NCBI GenBank assembly: GCA_037046735.1
Contig: JBAOHC010000027.1
Location: forward strand, 620,001-684,000
Length of the DNA stretch: 64,000 nt
From: JADKAV01 sp037046735
GTDB taxonomy: Bacteria > Actinomycetota > Actinomycetes > S36-B12 > UBA10799
Direction of reading: 5' to 3'
Part shown: positions 35,246 to 44,955 of the stretch, piece after piece
Position numbering within the stretch: position 1 is the stretch's first letter
Layout: each line of letters opens with the position of its first letter
Position numbers and translations under genes: made by a program
Notes under the pieces: model-generated
The model's database searches: none
What the model was told of the DNA's origin: nothing
The model's input: the letters and a program-made list of their open reading frames with translations, nothing else

Positions 35246-36262
35246 GCCTGATTGCCAGCTTCACCGTGAGCGACCGTGACGTGTCCGTCGACCTGGCCGT
35301 CGAGAACCAGGCCACCCTAGCGATCATCGGGCCCAACGGGTCCGGCAAGTCGACGGTCTTGCAGGTGCTGGCGGGATTGCTACGGGCGGACCGCGGCAGC
35401 GCTGCGGTCGACGCCCGCATCTTGTTCGATCAGCAGACGTGGCTCGCGCCGCACCAGCGCCGGCTGGCGTTGCTGGCGCAGCAGCCACGGCTGTTCCCGC
35501 GCATGACCGCGCTCGGCAATGTCGAGTTCGCCCTGCGAGCCCGCGGCGCCGACCGGCACCAGGCGATGGACTGGCTGGAGCTGGTGGCAGCCGCCGATCT
35601 GGCCCACCGTCGGCCTGCGACCCTCTCAGGTGGCCAGGCACAGCGGGTGGCGATCGCGCGGGCACTGGCAGCCGACCCGGATGTCCTGCTGTTGGACGAG
35701 CCCCTAGCCGCCCTCGACGCGAGTGTGGCGGCAGAGATCCGGCACACCCTGCGGCCGATCCTGACCGGACGGACCACGGTCCTGGTCACCCACGAGGTGC
35801 TCGATGCTGCCCTGCTGGCCGACGACCTGCTGGTCATGCAGGGCGGGCGGGTCGTGGAACGCGGGTCGACGACGACGGTCATGAGCAATCCCCGCACGGA
35901 ATTCGCGGCTCAGATGTGCGGCTTGAACCTGGTCCGAGGGGTGGCGGCGGGGCCCGGACACGCTGGTGTCGGATGTGGGCACTCTGACCGGTTTGGGTTC
36001 CCTGCGCGCGGGCCAGCAGGCCGTGGCAGCCTTCGCACCGGCGGCTGTGGGCGTCTATCGCCAGCCGCCGCACGGCAGCCCGCGCAACGTGGTGCCTGCC
36101 CGGATCACCAGACTGACGCCGCACGGTCAGGTGGTCCGGATCGGCACCGACGCGTTCGCCGCCGACCTGACACCGGGTGCCGTGGCAGAGCTGGGCCTGC
36201 ACCCGGACCTGGCCGTGTTCCTGGCGGTCAAGGCGGCAGAGATCCAACTGTACGTAGCATGA
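35242..36262 (+). CDS. modC: Molybdate ABC transporter ATPase (one-base frameshift before the C-terminal domain)
   Basis: The ATPase of the molybdate importer, 339 residues when corrected. Walker A is GPNGSGKST, the signature LSGGQAQRVAIARAL, Walker B DVLLLDEPLAALD and the switch His in TTVLVTHEVLDA. The C-terminal third is a TOBE regulatory domain (NVVPARITRLTPHGQVVRI) in another frame. One C too many in the CCC at 35953-35955 explains it: correction gives LNLVRGVAAGPDTLVSDVGTL. The span is a multiple of three plus one. Without correction the protein would lose its molybdate-sensing domain and run on to 36450 as unrelated sequence. Confidence 0.9.
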
Positions 36263-36298
36263 GCACCCCCGGTGGTTGCCTGTTCACCGATCGTCAGG

Positions 36299-36304
36299 CA
36301 AGAT
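36299..36304 (+). promoter_or_regulatory. Possible -10 element of the sulfur operon leader
   Basis: CAAGAT stands 7 nt before ATG 36312. It matches the second and last positions of TAnnnT and the spacing seen at other leaderless starts here, but not the first T. Confidence 0.35.
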
Positions 36305-36311
36305 ACCTTTC

Positions 36312-36371
36312 ATGCCGAACACCGCACCCCGCTTCATGGGTATGTGCATGTGTTCGTGTTGTTGTGCCTAG
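36312..36371 (+). CDS. Polycysteine leader peptide (cysteine-sensing attenuator)
   Basis: A 19-codon ORF reading MPNTAPRFMGMCMCSCCCA and TAG. Five of its last eight residues are Cys (codons at 36345, 36351, 36357, 36360 and 36363), which is extraordinary for a proteome where Cys is rare. It lies 107 bp upstream of the sulfite reductase start, at the head of a cysteine-biosynthesis operon. No ribosome binding site precedes it, so it is probably leaderless. Polycysteine leaderless short ORFs acting as cysteine-responsive attenuators are established in mycobacteria. The inferred job is for ribosomes to stall on the Cys codons when Cys-tRNA is short, altering the RNA fold downstream. Confidence 0.75.
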   Translation: MPNTAPRFMGMCMCSCCCA

Positions 36372-36416
36372 CCGCCGCCAACCCGCCATGACCATGGACG
36401 ATCGGCGCCTGGGCCC

Positions 36417-36441
36417 CTCCAAGCCTCGATCCGGCCTGGAG
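36417..36441 (+). promoter_or_regulatory. Upstream stem-loop of the attenuator region
   Basis: CTCCAAGCC (36417-36425) can pair with GGCCTGGAG (36433-36441), 8 of 9 pairs, across a 7-nt loop. It lies between the leader stop and the RBS hairpin and could compete with either. Whether it forms is not known. Confidence 0.4.
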
Positions 36442-36453
36442 TCTCCCTGACGC

Positions 36454-36478
36454 CGGTCTCCTGCACCCAGGAGAACCG
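36454..36478 (+). promoter_or_regulatory. Hairpin sequestering the sulfite reductase ribosome binding site
   Basis: CGGTCTCCTG (36454-36463) pairs with CAGGAGAACCG (36468-36478) with one bulged A and the 4-nt loop CACC, a ten-pair stem. The right arm contains the only Shine-Dalgarno sequence, GGAG (36470-36473), and ends one base before ATG 36479. When formed it should block translation; stalling or movement of ribosomes in the leader could open it. Confidence 0.65.
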
Positions 36479-38143
36479 ATGCCGAGCAGTACCCGACCCA
36501 CCCGCAGCAAAGAGACGGGCCAATGGGCCCTGGGTCAGCGTGCGCCCCTGAACCCCAATGAGGTCTTCAAGGCCGAGGACGACGGTCTCAACGTCCGCGC
36601 CCGGGTCGAGCAGATCTACTCGAAGGAAGGGTTCGCCTCGATTCCCGCCGATGACCTGCGCGGCAGGTTGCGCTGGTGGGGCCTGTACACCCAGCGCAAA
36701 CCCGGCATCGACGGCGGCCGCACCGCCAGCCTGCCCGTGGAGGAACTCGACGACGAGTACTTCATGCTGCGGGTCCGCAGCGACGGCGGCATGCTCAGCC
36801 TCGAGCAACTGCGCGCTATCGCTGACATCTCGGTACGTTTCGGGCGCGACACCGCCGATATCACCGACCGCCAGAACATCCAGCTGCACTGGATCCGGAT
36901 CGAGGACATGCCCGAGATCTGGCGGCTGCTGGAGTCGGTGGGCCTGTCCACCACGGAGGCCTGCGGCGACACTCCCCGGGTGGTCCTCGGCTCCCCCGTC
37001 GCCGGGATCGCAGCCGACGAGATCATTGACGGCACCCCGGCCATCGAGGAGATCGTGCGCCGCTACGTCGGCAGCCCGGAATTCTCCAACCTTCCGCGCA
37101 AGTTCAAGACGGCGATCTCCGGGTCACCTCGCCAGGACGTCGCCCACGAGATCAACGACGTCTCCTTCATCGGCGTCATCCACCCCGAGCACGGCCCGGG
37201 CTTCGACGTGTGGGTGGGTGGTGGCCTGAGCACCAACCCGATGGTCGCCCAGCGGCTCGGCGCCTGGGTGCCGTTGGCCGAGGTGCCGCAGGTGTGGGAG
37301 GGCGTCATCGGGATCTTCCGGGACTACGGCTACCGCCGTCTGCGCAACCGGGCGCGGCTGAAGTTCCTGGTCGCCGACTGGGGCGCCGAGAAGTTCCGCG
37401 AGGTACTCGAGACCGAATACCTGCAGCGCCCGTTGCTCGATGGGCCGGCACCCGGGGAACCGACCGATCGTCGTGACCACGTCGGGATCCACCAGCAGAC
37501 CGACGGCAGGTTCTACGTCGGCGCCGCTCCTACGGTGGGCCGGGTCAGTGGGACGACCCTCTTGGCAATCGCAGATCTCATGGCCGCGCACGGCACGTCT
37601 CGCATGCGCCTGACCGCGCAGCAGAAGCTGGTGATCCTCGACGTCGAGCGGGCGGAGCAGCTGGGCGACGAGCTGCACGCCCTCGGGCTGCAGGTGCGGC
37701 CCACCCAGTTCCGGCGCGGCGCGATGGCCTGCACCGGCATCGAATTCTGCAAGTTGGCCATTGTCGAGACCAAGGCCCGCACTGCTGATCTCGTCGACCG
37801 ACTGGAGGAGCAGTTCGCCACCGCTCTCGACGACACGGACCTGAGCATCAACGTCAACGGCTGCCCGAACTCCTGCGCCCGCTTCCAGATCGCCGACATC
37901 GGCTTCAAGGGCTCCTTGGTCCCCGATGAGGACGGCGAGATGGTCGAGGGTTTCCAGGTGCACCTCGGCGGGCGGCTGGGACCGAACGCCGGTTTCGGGC
38001 GCAAACTGCGCTCCTTGAAGGTCACCGCCGACGAGATGCCCGCGTACGTCGAGCGGGTCGTCACGGCATACCGCACACAGCGCGCCGACTCCGAGTCGTT
38101 CGCGGACTGGGTCGTGCGGGCGCAGGAGGACTCCCTGCGATGA
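36479..38143 (+). CDS. Ferredoxin-dependent sulfite/nitrite reductase (assimilatory, SirA/NirA-like)
   Basis: A 554-residue siroheme and [4Fe-4S] enzyme reducing sulfite to sulfide for cysteine synthesis. The two ferredoxin-like half domains (WWGLYTQRKPGIDGG and later GFDVWVGGGLSTNPM) and both cluster/siroheme motifs are present: ACTGIEFCKLAIVETK and NVNGCPNSCARFQIADIG. TEACGDTPRVVLGSPVAG is the substrate-side loop. The position before cysH and a sirohydrochlorin chelatase favours sulfite over nitrite. The start ATG 36479 has AGGAG 5 nt upstream, buried in the hairpin above. Length is normal for actinobacterial SirA. Confidence 0.92.
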   Translation: MPSSTRPTRSKETGQWALGQRAPLNPNEVFKAEDDGLNVRARVEQIYSKEGFASIPADDLRGRLRWWGLYTQRKPGIDGGRTASLPVEELDDEYFMLRVRSDGGMLSLEQLRAIADISVRFGRDTADITDRQNIQLHWIRIEDMPEIWRLLESVGLSTTEACGDTPRVVLGSPVAGIAADEIIDGTPAIEEIVRRYVGSPEFSNLPRKFKTAISGSPRQDVAHEINDVSFIGVIHPEHGPGFDVWVGGGLSTNPMVAQRLGAWVPLAEVPQVWEGVIGIFRDYGYRRLRNRARLKFLVADWGAEKFREVLETEYLQRPLLDGPAPGEPTDRRDHVGIHQQTDGRFYVGAAPTVGRVSGTTLLAIADLMAAHGTSRMRLTAQQKLVILDVERAEQLGDELHALGLQVRPTQFRRGAMACTGIEFCKLAIVETKARTADLVDRLEEQFATALDDTDLSINVNGCPNSCARFQIADIGFKGSLVPDEDGEMVEGFQVHLGGRLGPNAGFGRKLRSLKVTADEMPAYVERVVTAYRTQRADSESFADWVVRAQEDSLR

Positions 38144-38268
38144 ATGTCGTTCACTACTGCCCCTACTGCGGCGATGAAGATCTCTGGCCCCTGCCCGGCC
38201 ACGGGACCTGGCGATGTCGGGCGTGTACCCGCACCTTCGCCATCCGCATCGTCAAAGACCAGGAGTAG
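38140..38268 (+). CDS. 42-residue zinc-ribbon protein of the sulfur operon
   Basis: A tiny protein beginning MNVVHYCPYCGDEDLWPLPG, then HGTWRCRACTRTFAIRIVKDQE. Two CxxC pairs (CPYC and CRAC) form a rubredoxin-like zinc or iron knuckle. ATG 38140 overlaps the sulfite reductase stop (ATGA) and its own stop is followed by GTG of cysH two bases later, so it is embedded in the operon. A small protein of this kind between the sulfite reductase and cysH is common in actinobacteria; its task is unknown and might be metal or electron handling. Confidence 0.8.
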   Translation: MNVVHYCPYCGDEDLWPLPGHGTWRCRACTRTFAIRIVKDQE

Positions 38269-38270
38269 CC

Positions 38271-39014
38271 GTGAGCATCGACATCAACCCGACCATCCCG
38301 ACCCAGACCACGACGCCCGCGCACGTCGCCGCCCAGGGCGCGGCCATCGTCCTGGAGGCCGCCGCGGCCGGGGCAGACCACATTGAGCAGGCCATGCTCG
38401 CCGTGCAGTGGGCGCACCAGACGTTCCCGTCGCTCGTGCTGATGTCCAGCATGGGCGACGAGGTACTGGTGCATCTGGCCAGCGAAGCAGCACCTGGCAT
38501 CGAGGTCGCCTTCATCGACACCGGCTACCACTTCGCCGAGACCCTCGGCACAGCCCACGCGTACGAACTGACCCGACCGCTACGACTGCTCACGGTCACG
38601 CCGGTGAACACCGTGGCCGAGCAGGACGACCAGTACGGCCCGCGACTCTACGAGCGGAACCCCGACCTGTGCTGCAAGATGCGCAAGGTGGAACCGCTGG
38701 AGCGGACCCTGTCCGGGCGCGATGCGTGGGTCACGGGGATGCGCAGGGTAGATGCGCCGACCCGCTCGGACATCGACATCGTCGCAGTGGATGCCCGCCG
38801 ACAGATGGTCAAGATCAACCCGCTGGCGCTGTGGACCGATGAGCAGACCGAGGACTACGCGATGGCCCACAACGTGATGCTGAACCCCTTGCGCGAGGCC
38901 GGTTACCGTTCGATCGGCTGCGGGCCGTGCACCCGGGCCACTGCTCCGGGCGAGGACCCGCGCGCGGGACGCTGGGCGGGCAAGCAGAAGACGGAGTGCG
39001 GCCTGCACGTCTGA
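38271..39014 (+). CDS. cysH: Adenylyl-sulfate (APS) reductase
   Basis: A 247-residue thioredoxin-dependent reductase making sulfite from activated sulfate. The two Cys pairs that ligate a [4Fe-4S] cluster are present (DLCCKMRKVEPL and GCGPCTRAT), which marks APS rather than PAPS specificity, and the catalytic Cys is in KTECGLH at the C-terminus. The nucleotide-binding part reads LVLMSSMGDEVLVHLA and FIDTGYHFAETL. GTG 38271 is the start: AGGAG lies 5 nt upstream, within the end of the zinc-ribbon gene. No CysDN genes follow in the window. Confidence 0.93.
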   Translation: MSIDINPTIPTQTTTPAHVAAQGAAIVLEAAAAGADHIEQAMLAVQWAHQTFPSLVLMSSMGDEVLVHLASEAAPGIEVAFIDTGYHFAETLGTAHAYELTRPLRLLTVTPVNTVAEQDDQYGPRLYERNPDLCCKMRKVEPLERTLSGRDAWVTGMRRVDAPTRSDIDIVAVDARRQMVKINPLALWTDEQTEDYAMAHNVMLNPLREAGYRSIGCGPCTRATAPGEDPRAGRWAGKQKTECGLHV

Positions 39015-39129
39015 GGTCAAACGGTCACGCTCAGTGGAGATGAGAGCACTCGCCGTGACGAAATCGCGAAGTCGGGCTATGGTGCGAGCCGGAGACCTGA
39101 CCGTACCTGGACCGAGGAGTACAACTGGA

Positions 39130-39918
39130 ATGAGCAGATCGTCGCGGGAGACCATCACCCTCCCACCACCCCCGGTGGACTACGGAGTTGTCCTGCTCTC
39201 CCACGGCAGTGCCGACCCACGATCACGGCTGGCGTGTGACCTGCTCGCCCGGCGGGTCGGGCACCGGCTCGGCGCGTTCGTCGCGCAGGCCACCTTGGAC
39301 CACGACCGACCCCGGCTCGACGGTGCGATCAACTACTTGGCGACCAAACACATCCGGGACCTGATCGTGGTCCCCATGCTGCTCACGACGGCCTACCACG
39401 CCACCCAGGATGTGCCGGCCTTCGCGAAGGCCACGCAGGAGGCCTACCCGCAGGCCAGAGTCACGATCGCGGCGCCCATGGGCGCGGACCCGCACCTTCT
39501 GCGCGGCCTTGACGCCGTGCTCAAGGCCGCCGGGCACCGCCCGGATCCGCAGACGGCCGTCGTGCTTGCCTCGGCCGGATCCAGCTACTCCGCGGCGCGC
39601 AGCCGACATGCGGCGCTCGCGCTGGAGTGGCGCACGCACGGCTGGGGAGCCTCGGCGGTCGCTTTCGCCTCCGGCCCCGGCCCCACCGTCGGTGAAGCGG
39701 TGGCGGAGATGCGTAGCGCAGGCTACGACAACGTCTGCGTCGCGCCGTTCCTGCTCGCCCCGGGTGTGCTCAGCCAGCGGATCGCGGCGGCGGCCCGGGA
39801 GGTCGGCGCCCATGCCGTCACCGGGACCCTGCACAGCACCGATGCCGCCATGGATGTTGTGCTGCGCCGCGTGCGCTCCGCGATCGAGAGCCGGGATCTG
39901 CAACTGCTGGCCCGCTGA
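39130..39918 (+). CDS. Sirohydrochlorin ferrochelatase (SirB/CbiX family)
   Basis: A 262-residue protein of the two-domain CbiX/SirB chelatase family, inserting Fe2+ into sirohydrochlorin to give siroheme for the sulfite reductase upstream. It has VVLLSHGSADPRSR with the metal-binding His, IVVPMLLTTAYHATQDVP with the second His, and the related repeat VLASAGSSYSAARSRHAALA and VAPFLLAPGVLSQRIAAAA in the second half. ATG 39130 is preferred, with GAGGAG upstream and homology starting at VDYGVVLLSHG; the ORF is open from 39034. The operon context supports Fe rather than Co. Confidence 0.85.
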   Translation: MSRSSRETITLPPPPVDYGVVLLSHGSADPRSRLACDLLARRVGHRLGAFVAQATLDHDRPRLDGAINYLATKHIRDLIVVPMLLTTAYHATQDVPAFAKATQEAYPQARVTIAAPMGADPHLLRGLDAVLKAAGHRPDPQTAVVLASAGSSYSAARSRHAALALEWRTHGWGASAVAFASGPGPTVGEAVAEMRSAGYDNVCVAPFLLAPGVLSQRIAAAAREVGAHAVTGTLHSTDAAMDVVLRRVRSAIESRDLQLLAR

Positions 39919-39938
39919 CGCGTGCAACGATGCCCGGT

Positions 39939-41105
39939 ATGGACTTCACGTTCCCCGCCGAGATCACTGCCCTTCGTGCCGCGTTCGCCGACTTCCTGGA
40001 TCGGGAGATCCGCCCGCTCGACGACCAGTTGGTCGCCGAGTACGAGAGCATCACGGCCGATTCGGCGAAGGTGCACGCGGTCATGGACGAGGCTCGCATG
40101 CGCAGCGTGGCCGCGGGCTTCTACGCCGCTCACATGCCGGAGTCGGTGGGCGGGCAGGGCCTGAGCACGCTGGGCATGACCGCGCTCGTGGAGGATGCCG
40201 CCCGGTCCGGTTCCCGGATGGCGATGGCGGCCATCTCCCCGCCCAACCCGGCGGGTCCGAGTTCGCTGCTTCTCAAACTGCCCGAACACCTCATCGAGCA
40301 GTGGGTGCGCCCCGTCGTGCTGGGCACGAAGACGGCCTGCTTCGCGCTGACCGAACCGGAGGCCGGCTCCGACGCCCAGGCGATCCGCACCCGTGCGACC
40401 AAGGACGGCGACGGGTGGCGGATCAACGGGCACAAGCACTACATCACCAACGCCGCCCACGCGGACTTCTGCGTCGTCTTCGCGGTGACCGACCCCGAGA
40501 AGCGGGCGGCCGGCGGCATCACCGCCTTTCTGGTGCCGGCCGACCAGTACCGACGCGGCCCGGTGCAGTACAACATCTCCGACACCCATCCCGGCGAACT
40601 GTTCTTCGAGGACTCCTGGGTCGGCGACGACCATGTCATCGGCGAGGTCGGTCTGGGGTTCTTCGCGGCGATGGAGTTCCTCAACGCGGGGCGGGCATTC
40701 ATCGGTGCGCAGGCCCTGGGGCTGGCCGAGTTCTGCCTGGACCAGGCCGTGCTGCACGCCCAGACGCGCACGGCCTTCGGCAAACCGCTGGCCGCATTCC
40801 AGGGGGCGAGTTTCCCGCTGGCCCGCAGCAAGGTGGACATCGAGGCCATGCGCTGGCTGGTCTACCATCTGGCCTGGGCCGTCGACGAGGGGCAGCAGCC
40901 CATGCTCGACGCGTCCATCGTGAAGTACTACTCCACCGAACAGGCCTATCAGGTCGCGGACCGCTGTCTGCAGGTGTTCGGGGGGATGGGCCTGATGAAG
41001 TCGGGACCGATCGAACGGGTACTGCGTCATCTGCGGATGCTGCGGGTCGTGGAGGGCGCGTCCGAGGTGCAGCTGCTGGTGATTTCGCGGGTCTTGACTG
41101 CCTGA
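39939..41105 (+). CDS. Acyl-CoA dehydrogenase
   Basis: A 388-residue FAD enzyme oxidising an acyl-CoA at the alpha-beta bond. Family blocks: CFALTEPEAGSDAQAI (FAD and substrate binding), WRINGHKHYITNAAHADF, LNAGRAFIGAQALGLAEFCLDQA, QTRTAFGKPLAAFQGASFPLA, CLQVFGGMGLMKSGPIERVLR and the C-terminal RVVEGASEVQLLVI. Chain-length preference cannot be read. The start is ATG 39939 (MDFTFPAEITALR), 7 nt after AACGAT, rather than ATG 39930. Confidence 0.9.
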   Translation: MDFTFPAEITALRAAFADFLDREIRPLDDQLVAEYESITADSAKVHAVMDEARMRSVAAGFYAAHMPESVGGQGLSTLGMTALVEDAARSGSRMAMAAISPPNPAGPSSLLLKLPEHLIEQWVRPVVLGTKTACFALTEPEAGSDAQAIRTRATKDGDGWRINGHKHYITNAAHADFCVVFAVTDPEKRAAGGITAFLVPADQYRRGPVQYNISDTHPGELFFEDSWVGDDHVIGEVGLGFFAAMEFLNAGRAFIGAQALGLAEFCLDQAVLHAQTRTAFGKPLAAFQGASFPLARSKVDIEAMRWLVYHLAWAVDEGQQPMLDASIVKYYSTEQAYQVADRCLQVFGGMGLMKSGPIERVLRHLRMLRVVEGASEVQLLVISRVLTA

Positions 41106-41215
41106 TCGAGCGACAGCAAAACATAACGAACCGGGCAACCTCGTGCCGACCGCTGGAAATGTCGGCCGGGGTCACTACTGTTGGTTAGGCATGCGAATCG
41201 ACCCCAGGGGCGCCC

Positions 41216-44200
41216 GTGACCACTGATGCACAGAACTCATTCGGCACCAACGAATGGCTCGTCGACGAACTATACGAGCAGTACCTGAAGGACCGGCATT
41301 CCGTCGACCCGGCGTGGTGGGATTTCTTCGCTGACTACGCACCCTCGGATCCGGCCCGCGCTGCGGCGTTGAAGAGCAAGCTGGCCAAGCCGGCGGACCA
41401 GGCCCCTGCGGCCAAGGAACCGAAGCCGGTCGCACCCCAGGTGACGCCTGCTGAGGCCACGGTTCTGCGCGGTCCGGCGGCCCGGGTGGTCACCAACATG
41501 GAGGCCAGCCTCACGGTGCCCACCGCCACCAGCGTGCGTGCGGTGCCGGCGAAACTCTTGGTCGACAACCGGGTGGTCATCAACAACCACCTCAAGCGCA
41601 AGCGGCAGGGCAAGATCAGTTTCACGCACCTGATCGGCTACGCGATGGTGCAGGCGATGAAGACCATGCCCAGCATGAACGCCTCCTACGCGGAGGTCGA
41701 CGGCAAGCCGGCGGTCATCTCCCACGACACCATCGGGCTCGGGATCGCCATCGACCTCGAGAAGCCGGACGGCACCCGGCAACTGCTGGTACCCAGCATC
41801 AAGGGCGCCGAGGCGATGGACTTCGCCTCCTTCCGCCACGCCTACGAAGACCTCATCCACCGAGCCCGTACGGGCAAACTCGGAGTCGACGACTTCGCGG
41901 GCACGACTGCCAGCCTGACCAACCCCGGCACGATCGGCACCGTGCATTCGGTGCCGCGTCTGATGCCCGGGCAGGGCGTCATCGTCGGGGTCGGCGCGAT
42001 GGAGTACCCAGCGGAGTTCCAGGGTGCGGCCGTCGAGACCATCGTGCGCAGCGGAGTCAGCAAGATCCTCACCTTGACCTCGACCTACGACCACCGCATC
42101 ATCCAGGGCGCCCAGTCCGGGGAGTTCCTGCGCCGGATGCACGGGCTGCTGCTGGGCGAGAACGACTTCTTCGTCAACGTCTTCCGCTCGCTGCGGATCC
42201 CCTATGAGCCGATCCGGTGGGCGCAGGACATCGCTCTGCGCCACGACGACGAGATCTCCAAGACCGCACGTGTGCAGGAGTTGATCCATGCCTACCGGGT
42301 GCGGGGGCACCTGATGGCCGACATCGACCCGCTGGAGTACAAGCAGCGCGCCCATCCCGACCTCGACGTCGCCAGCCACGGCCTGACGCTGTGGGATCTC
42401 GACCGGGAGTTCGCGACCGGCGGGTTCGGCGGCATACCGTTCATGAAACTGCGCGACATCCTCGGCATCCTGCGCGACTCCTACTGCCGCACCATCGGCG
42501 TGGAGTACATGCACATCCAGGACCCCGAGCAGCGCGCGTGGATCCAGGCCCACGTCGAGCAGCCCTACGCTGCCGCCCACCCGCGACCAGCAGATGAAGA
42601 TCCTGCGCCGGCTCAATGCTGCGGAGGCCTTCGAGACCTTCTTGCAGACCAAGTACGTGGGGCAGAAGCGATTCTCCCTCGAGGGCGGCGAGTCCACCAT
42701 CCCGGTGCTCGACGAGATCCTCGACGCGGCCGCCGATGAGCAACTCGCCGAGGTGGCGATCGGGATGCCGCACCGCGGCCGGCTCAACGTCCTGGCCAAC
42801 ATCGCCGGCAAACGCTACGCGCAGATCTTCCGCGAGTTCGAGGGCGGCACGATGGACTCCGTCATGGGCTCCGGGGACGTGAAGTACCACCTCGGCAGCG
42901 AGGGTGAGTACACCGCGGACAGCGGCGAGACGGTCGAGGTGTACCTGGCCGCCAACCCGAGCCACCTGGAGGCCGTGAACCCGGTCCTGGAAGGCATCGT
43001 GCGGGCCAAGCAGGACGAACTCGACCGGGGCGAGGAGTTCCCCGTGCTGCCCGTCCTGATGCACGGTGACGCGGCGTTCGCCGGTCAGGGGGTCGTGGCC
43101 GAGACGCTGAACCTGTCGCAGTTGCGCGGGTACCGCACCGGCGGCACGGTCCACATCATCGTCAACAACCAGGTCGGTTTCACCACACCGCCGGAGAGCA
43201 GCCGCTCCAGCGTGTACGCGACCGATGTGGCGCGAACCGTGCAGGCTCCCATCTTCCATGTCAACGGCGACGATCCGGAGGCCTGCGTGCGGGTCGCGCG
43301 GATGGCCTTCGACTTCCGGCAGGCGTTCAAGAAGGACGTGGTCATCGACTTGGTCTGCTACCGCCGGCGCGGGCACAACGAGGCCGACGACCCGTCGCTG
43401 ACGAACCCGAAGATGTACCAGCTGATCGATCAGAAGCGCTCCGTGCGCAAGTCGTACACCTCGTCACTGATCGAGCGCGGTGACCTCTCGCAGGAGGATG
43501 CCGAGCAGGCCCTGCAGGACTATCAGGCGCAGTTGGAGCGGGTGTTCACCGAGACCCGCGAAGCCTTGAAGGAGCCGGTGGAGACCAAGCCGGTGACCAT
43601 CGTGGAGTACCCGGCGCACGTGGACACCGCGATCAGTGAGGAGACTCTCAAACACATCGTCGACTCCCAGGTGGCGCTGCCGGAGCGCATCAGCGTCCAC
43701 CACCGCCTGCAACCGCAGTTGCAGCGCCGGGCGCAGATGGTCGAGGACGGCACGATCGACTGGGCGATGGGCGAGACCCTGGCCTTCGGGTCCTTGCTCC
43801 TGGAAGGCCGCGACGTGCGGCTCAGCGGTCAGGACAGCAGCCGGGGCACCTTCGGCCAGCGGCACGCCGTGATCGTGGACAGAGTCACCGAGGAGCGCTA
43901 CATCCCGCTGCAGAACCTGTCCGAGCGACCAGGGCCGGTACTACATCTACGACTCGATGCTCAGCGAGTTCGCAGCGCTCGGCTTCGAGTACGGCTACTC
44001 CGTGCAGAACCCCGAGGCCCTTGTGCTGTGGGAGGCGCAGTTCGGGGACTTCGCCAATGGCGCACAGACCATCACCGACGAGTTCATCTCCTCCGGCGAG
44101 CAGAAGTGGGGCCAGCTGTCCGGGATCGTCATGCTCCTGCCGCACGGTTACGAGGGTCAGGGTCCCGACCACTCCTCGGCCCGCCCGGAGCGATACCTGC

Positions 44201-44778
44201 TGCTCGCGGCCCAGCACAACATGACGGTGGCGATGCCGAGCACCCCTGCCAGCTACTTCCATCTGTTGCGCTGGCAGGCCAAGTCCGCGCACCACAAGCC
44301 GCTGATTGTGTTCACCCCCAAGTCCATGCTGCGGCTCAAGGCGGCGGCGTCGAAGGCTCAGGACTTCACGACCGGCTACTTCCACCCGGTCCTCACCGAC
44401 AACACGGTCGATCCGACGAAGGTCACCAAGGTTCTGTTCTGCTCGGGCAAGGTGACCTGGGATCTGTTCGCAGGCCGGCAGGCGGCCGGCCGCGACGATG
44501 TGGCCATCGTCCGCCTCGAGCGCCTCTACCCGCTGCCCGGGGACGAGATCAAGGCGGCGTTGGCACAGTACCCCAGCGACGCCGAACTGATCTGGGTGCA
44601 GGAAGAACCGTCCAACCAGGGTGCCTATCAGTTCATCGCCGTGAACCTGCCGCCGTACCTCGACGGCCGGCCGCTGGAACTGGTGAGCCGGCCCGCGTCG
44701 GCATCACCGGCTACTGGCTCCAACAAGGCTCACCAGGCCGAGCAGGCGCTGGTGGTGAGCCAGGCGATCGGTACCTGA
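41216..44778 (+). CDS. kgd: Multifunctional 2-oxoglutarate dehydrogenase E1/E2 (Kgd); two frame changes
   Basis: The actinobacterial fused TCA enzyme, about 1186 residues. It has an E1 N-terminal tag (NEWLVDELYEQYLKDRHSVD), a linker, an E2 acyltransferase domain (about 95-325, catalytic TSTYDHRIIQGAQSGEFL) and the TPP-dependent E1 region (AIGMPHRGRLNVLAN, LPVLMHGDAAFAGQGVVAET, NNQVGFTT, RRRGHNEADDPS, SGQDSSRGTFGQRH, MLLPHGYEGQGPDHSSARPE). Frame changes: one extra base near 42577 (PYAAATRDQQMKILRRLN restored) and near 43926 (NLSEDQGRYYIYDS). With both removed the span is 1187 codons. The end SRPASASPATGSNKAHQAEQ is normal. GTG 41216 has AGGGG 5 nt upstream. The TGA overlaps the next ATG. Confidence 0.92.
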
Positions 44779-44948
44779 TGTACGACAGTGACCGCGGCAT
44801 CGAGGAGTTGGTGCGCCGGCGCGAAGGTGAGGAATTCGACATCGAGTGGCTTGCCGACCAGCTGCGGGTCTATGTTGATTTGCATCCGGACGACGAGAAT
44901 GTGGTCGAGCGCTTGGCCACCTGGCTGGCACGCGACGACGAGGACTGA
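44778..44948 (+). CDS. DUF6104 small protein
   Basis: A 56-residue acidic protein, MYDSDRGIEELVRRREGEEF then DIEWLADQLRVYVDLHPDDE and ERLATWLARDDED. This is the DUF6104 family, typically encoded directly after kgd in actinobacteria. ATG 44778 shares its A with the kgd TGA (TGATG), indicating coupled translation and perhaps a role linked to 2-oxoglutarate dehydrogenase. Function is unknown. Confidence 0.8.
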   Translation: MYDSDRGIEELVRRREGEEFDIEWLADQLRVYVDLHPDDENVVERLATWLARDDED

Positions 44949-44955
44949 GGTGGCC

